DNA of 64,000 nt from Chlorokybus atmophyticus (lineage: Eukaryota > Streptophyta > Chlorokybophyceae > Chlorokybales > Chlorokybaceae). Positions 62,901 through 64,000 of the stretch are shown here, piece after piece (position 1 is the first letter of the stretch; the number at the start of each line of letters is the position of its first letter). The stretch spans positions 144,486 to 208,485 of the forward strand of contig RHPI01001259.1 of assembly GCA_009103225.1 (NCBI GenBank), written 5' to 3'. The notes under the pieces were generated by a model, which worked only from the letters and a program-made list of their open reading frames with translations, was not told the origin of the DNA and did no database searches. Both the position numbers and the translations under genes were made by a program.

Positions 62901-63705
62901 AACCACACAACAACATGCTATGACACGATCGACTGTACAATACCGCACCGAGGAGGTGCGGGTGCAGGTGCAGATTAAATACACAAGTTCCGTCCCCATC
63001 AAGCCTGCAGTTAGATGCGCTGATGAGCGACGCCGCAAAGTATCCATGACACTGAACATATTAACAAGATATGTGCATTTGGCACAAAATATCAATGCCA
63101 ACTCACCTTGCGTTTGAGCATACAAGACTTGAGCTCCTGCTCCAAGTGCGTGCAGCTTGCCAGGCCGTGCGCTTGCATGCACTCCCACATTGGCAGGCAA
63201 TTGCACTCCAGCGACGTGTCTGCGCGCATTGAGGTGTGTGCGCGTGCACGAGTGTGGTGAAGTGGCGGTGGTGGTGGTGTGGGGGCACACAACTGGCTTT
63301 GCAAGTAGCAAGCACAGCTGGCTCGTTGTCAATCACAAAGACAGCAAGCAGCCAACTTGCAATGCAATCGTGCACCCGGCATCGCACACAGAAGACAGGT
63401 TCAAAAGACACGAAGCAAGATTGTCATTGACACACAATCAAGCAGCTACTGTTGTGAAACAAGCACAAGAGGCGAGCGCAGTTACCTGGTTGACTTGTGC
63501 TTGCACTTGTGCTCGTGCTCATGCTCGTGCTGGTGTTTGCTGTCGCGCGTGCAGGCAGCACACGAGGTGTGTGCTGCACAATTGCGGATGCTTGTGCTCG
63601 CTCCATGCCCGGGTGCAGGAAGTAGGAGGCGCAGCCTATGGCAGCCCCTGCTGAGGCCATCGCAGCTACAAAGAGCCGGCCGGAAGCATCACGCATAGCC
63701 GCCAT
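62896..63705 (-). CDS. Small Cys-rich (CX9C-like) protein with N-terminal hydrophobic segment
   Basis: Exon 1 (63705-63486) reads MAAMRDASGRLFVAAMASAG and goes on through a short hydrophobic segment and a Ser/Thr-rich linker. Exon 2 (63219-63107) has LECNCLPMWECMQAHGLASC followed by THLEQELKSCMLKRK, with Cys spacings of 8 and 9 residues. The first splice is canonical and in phase. CX9C proteins of the mitochondrial intermembrane space have paired motifs of this kind, but the spacing here is imperfect and I do not recognise the exact family. A third exon (63051-62896) fits in phase and ends at a TGA overlapping the tandem duplication; it is uncertain. Confidence 0.5.
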
Positions 63706-64000
63706 GCTGAGAGTTCAACTACACACAAACACTCAGCCTGGGGTGCAAGAATTCAACACATCCAGCTAGCCAGCAGTTAAGCAGCAGCCTGGCCTGGCTT
63801 TTGTCCTTGACCCCCTCACAGCCTGAGCTCCGCAGCCATGTGGCACCAAAGAGTGCGGCTAGCACAGCTCCCACCTGCTCCAATCAAAGCCAATCACAAC
63901 CTCAGCGTAGCGACGACGACGACCACCACGACGACCGCTACGACTAGCGGCCTGATAAGGCTGCTGCTTCAACCGCCGCCGATTGCCACGTCAGCCACGC
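63706..64000. promoter_or_regulatory. Upstream region of the Cys-rich protein gene
   Basis: It should hold this gene's promoter. A (CGA)n-like patch is at 63910-63945. No exon is seen before the window ends. Confidence 0.35.

Overview
This window is nuclear DNA of a green alga, most probably an early-branching, flagellated streptophyte. Genes are split by many short introns with GT-AG or GC-AG borders. Gene content is plant-like: a TL29-type lumen protein, a PsbP-domain protein, GUN4, a KNOX homeodomain factor, a BIM-type bHLH factor and an IRE-type AGC kinase. Plant telomere-type motifs (TTTAGGG/AAACCCTA) sit near several starts. One gene, an LRRC9 orthologue, belongs to a family best known from ciliated organisms. 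Genus assignment (for example Mesostigma or Chlorokybus) is a guess. Stop codons are standard: TAA, TAG and TGA all end genes here.

Layout, 1-18 kb: a 3' gene fragment (1-518); a TL29/APX4-like thylakoid lumen protein (minus, 1988-4828); a KNOX factor (plus, 5449-8804); a PHD-finger/Myb chromatin protein (minus, 9525-12461); an ATP23 metallopeptidase (plus, 12703-13842) sharing a telobox-rich divergent promoter with the PHD gene; and a BIM-like bHLH factor (minus, 14094-16570). An assembly gap lies at 18357-18791, followed by AT-rich DNA without a recognisable gene.

Layout, 21-47 kb: an NSRP1-type splicing regulator (plus, 21680-23164); a prolyl 4-hydroxylase with a C-terminal ShKT-type domain (minus, 24860-27274); DAD1, an oligosaccharyltransferase subunit (plus, 28311-29563); a complete 17-exon LRRC9 gene (minus, 30301-37621); and an 18-exon IRE-like kinase (plus, 41195-46472).

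Layout, 48-64 kb: a PsbP-domain protein (plus, 48301-50011); AT-rich DNA with decayed coding remnants; GUN4 (plus, 53242-54840); a theta-class-like GST with an in-frame TAG (minus, 55560-57208); an F-box/LRR gene broken by several frame changes (plus, 59659-61850); a tandem duplication; and a small Cys-rich protein gene (minus, to 63705).

The genes do not form an operon-like unit. Three serve the chloroplast (TL29, PsbP-domain, GUN4), two the ER (P4H, DAD1), one or two mitochondria (ATP23, possibly the Cys-rich protein), and several control expression or signalling (KNOX, BIM, PHD-Myb, NSRP1, IRE). Exon borders were placed by hand from splice signals, reading phase and family similarity. Phases close across every intron of LRRC9, IRE, BIM, KNOX, ATP23, DAD1, NSRP1, GUN4 and the PsbP gene. 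A few borders in the TL29, PHD-Myb, P4H and GST models remain uncertain.
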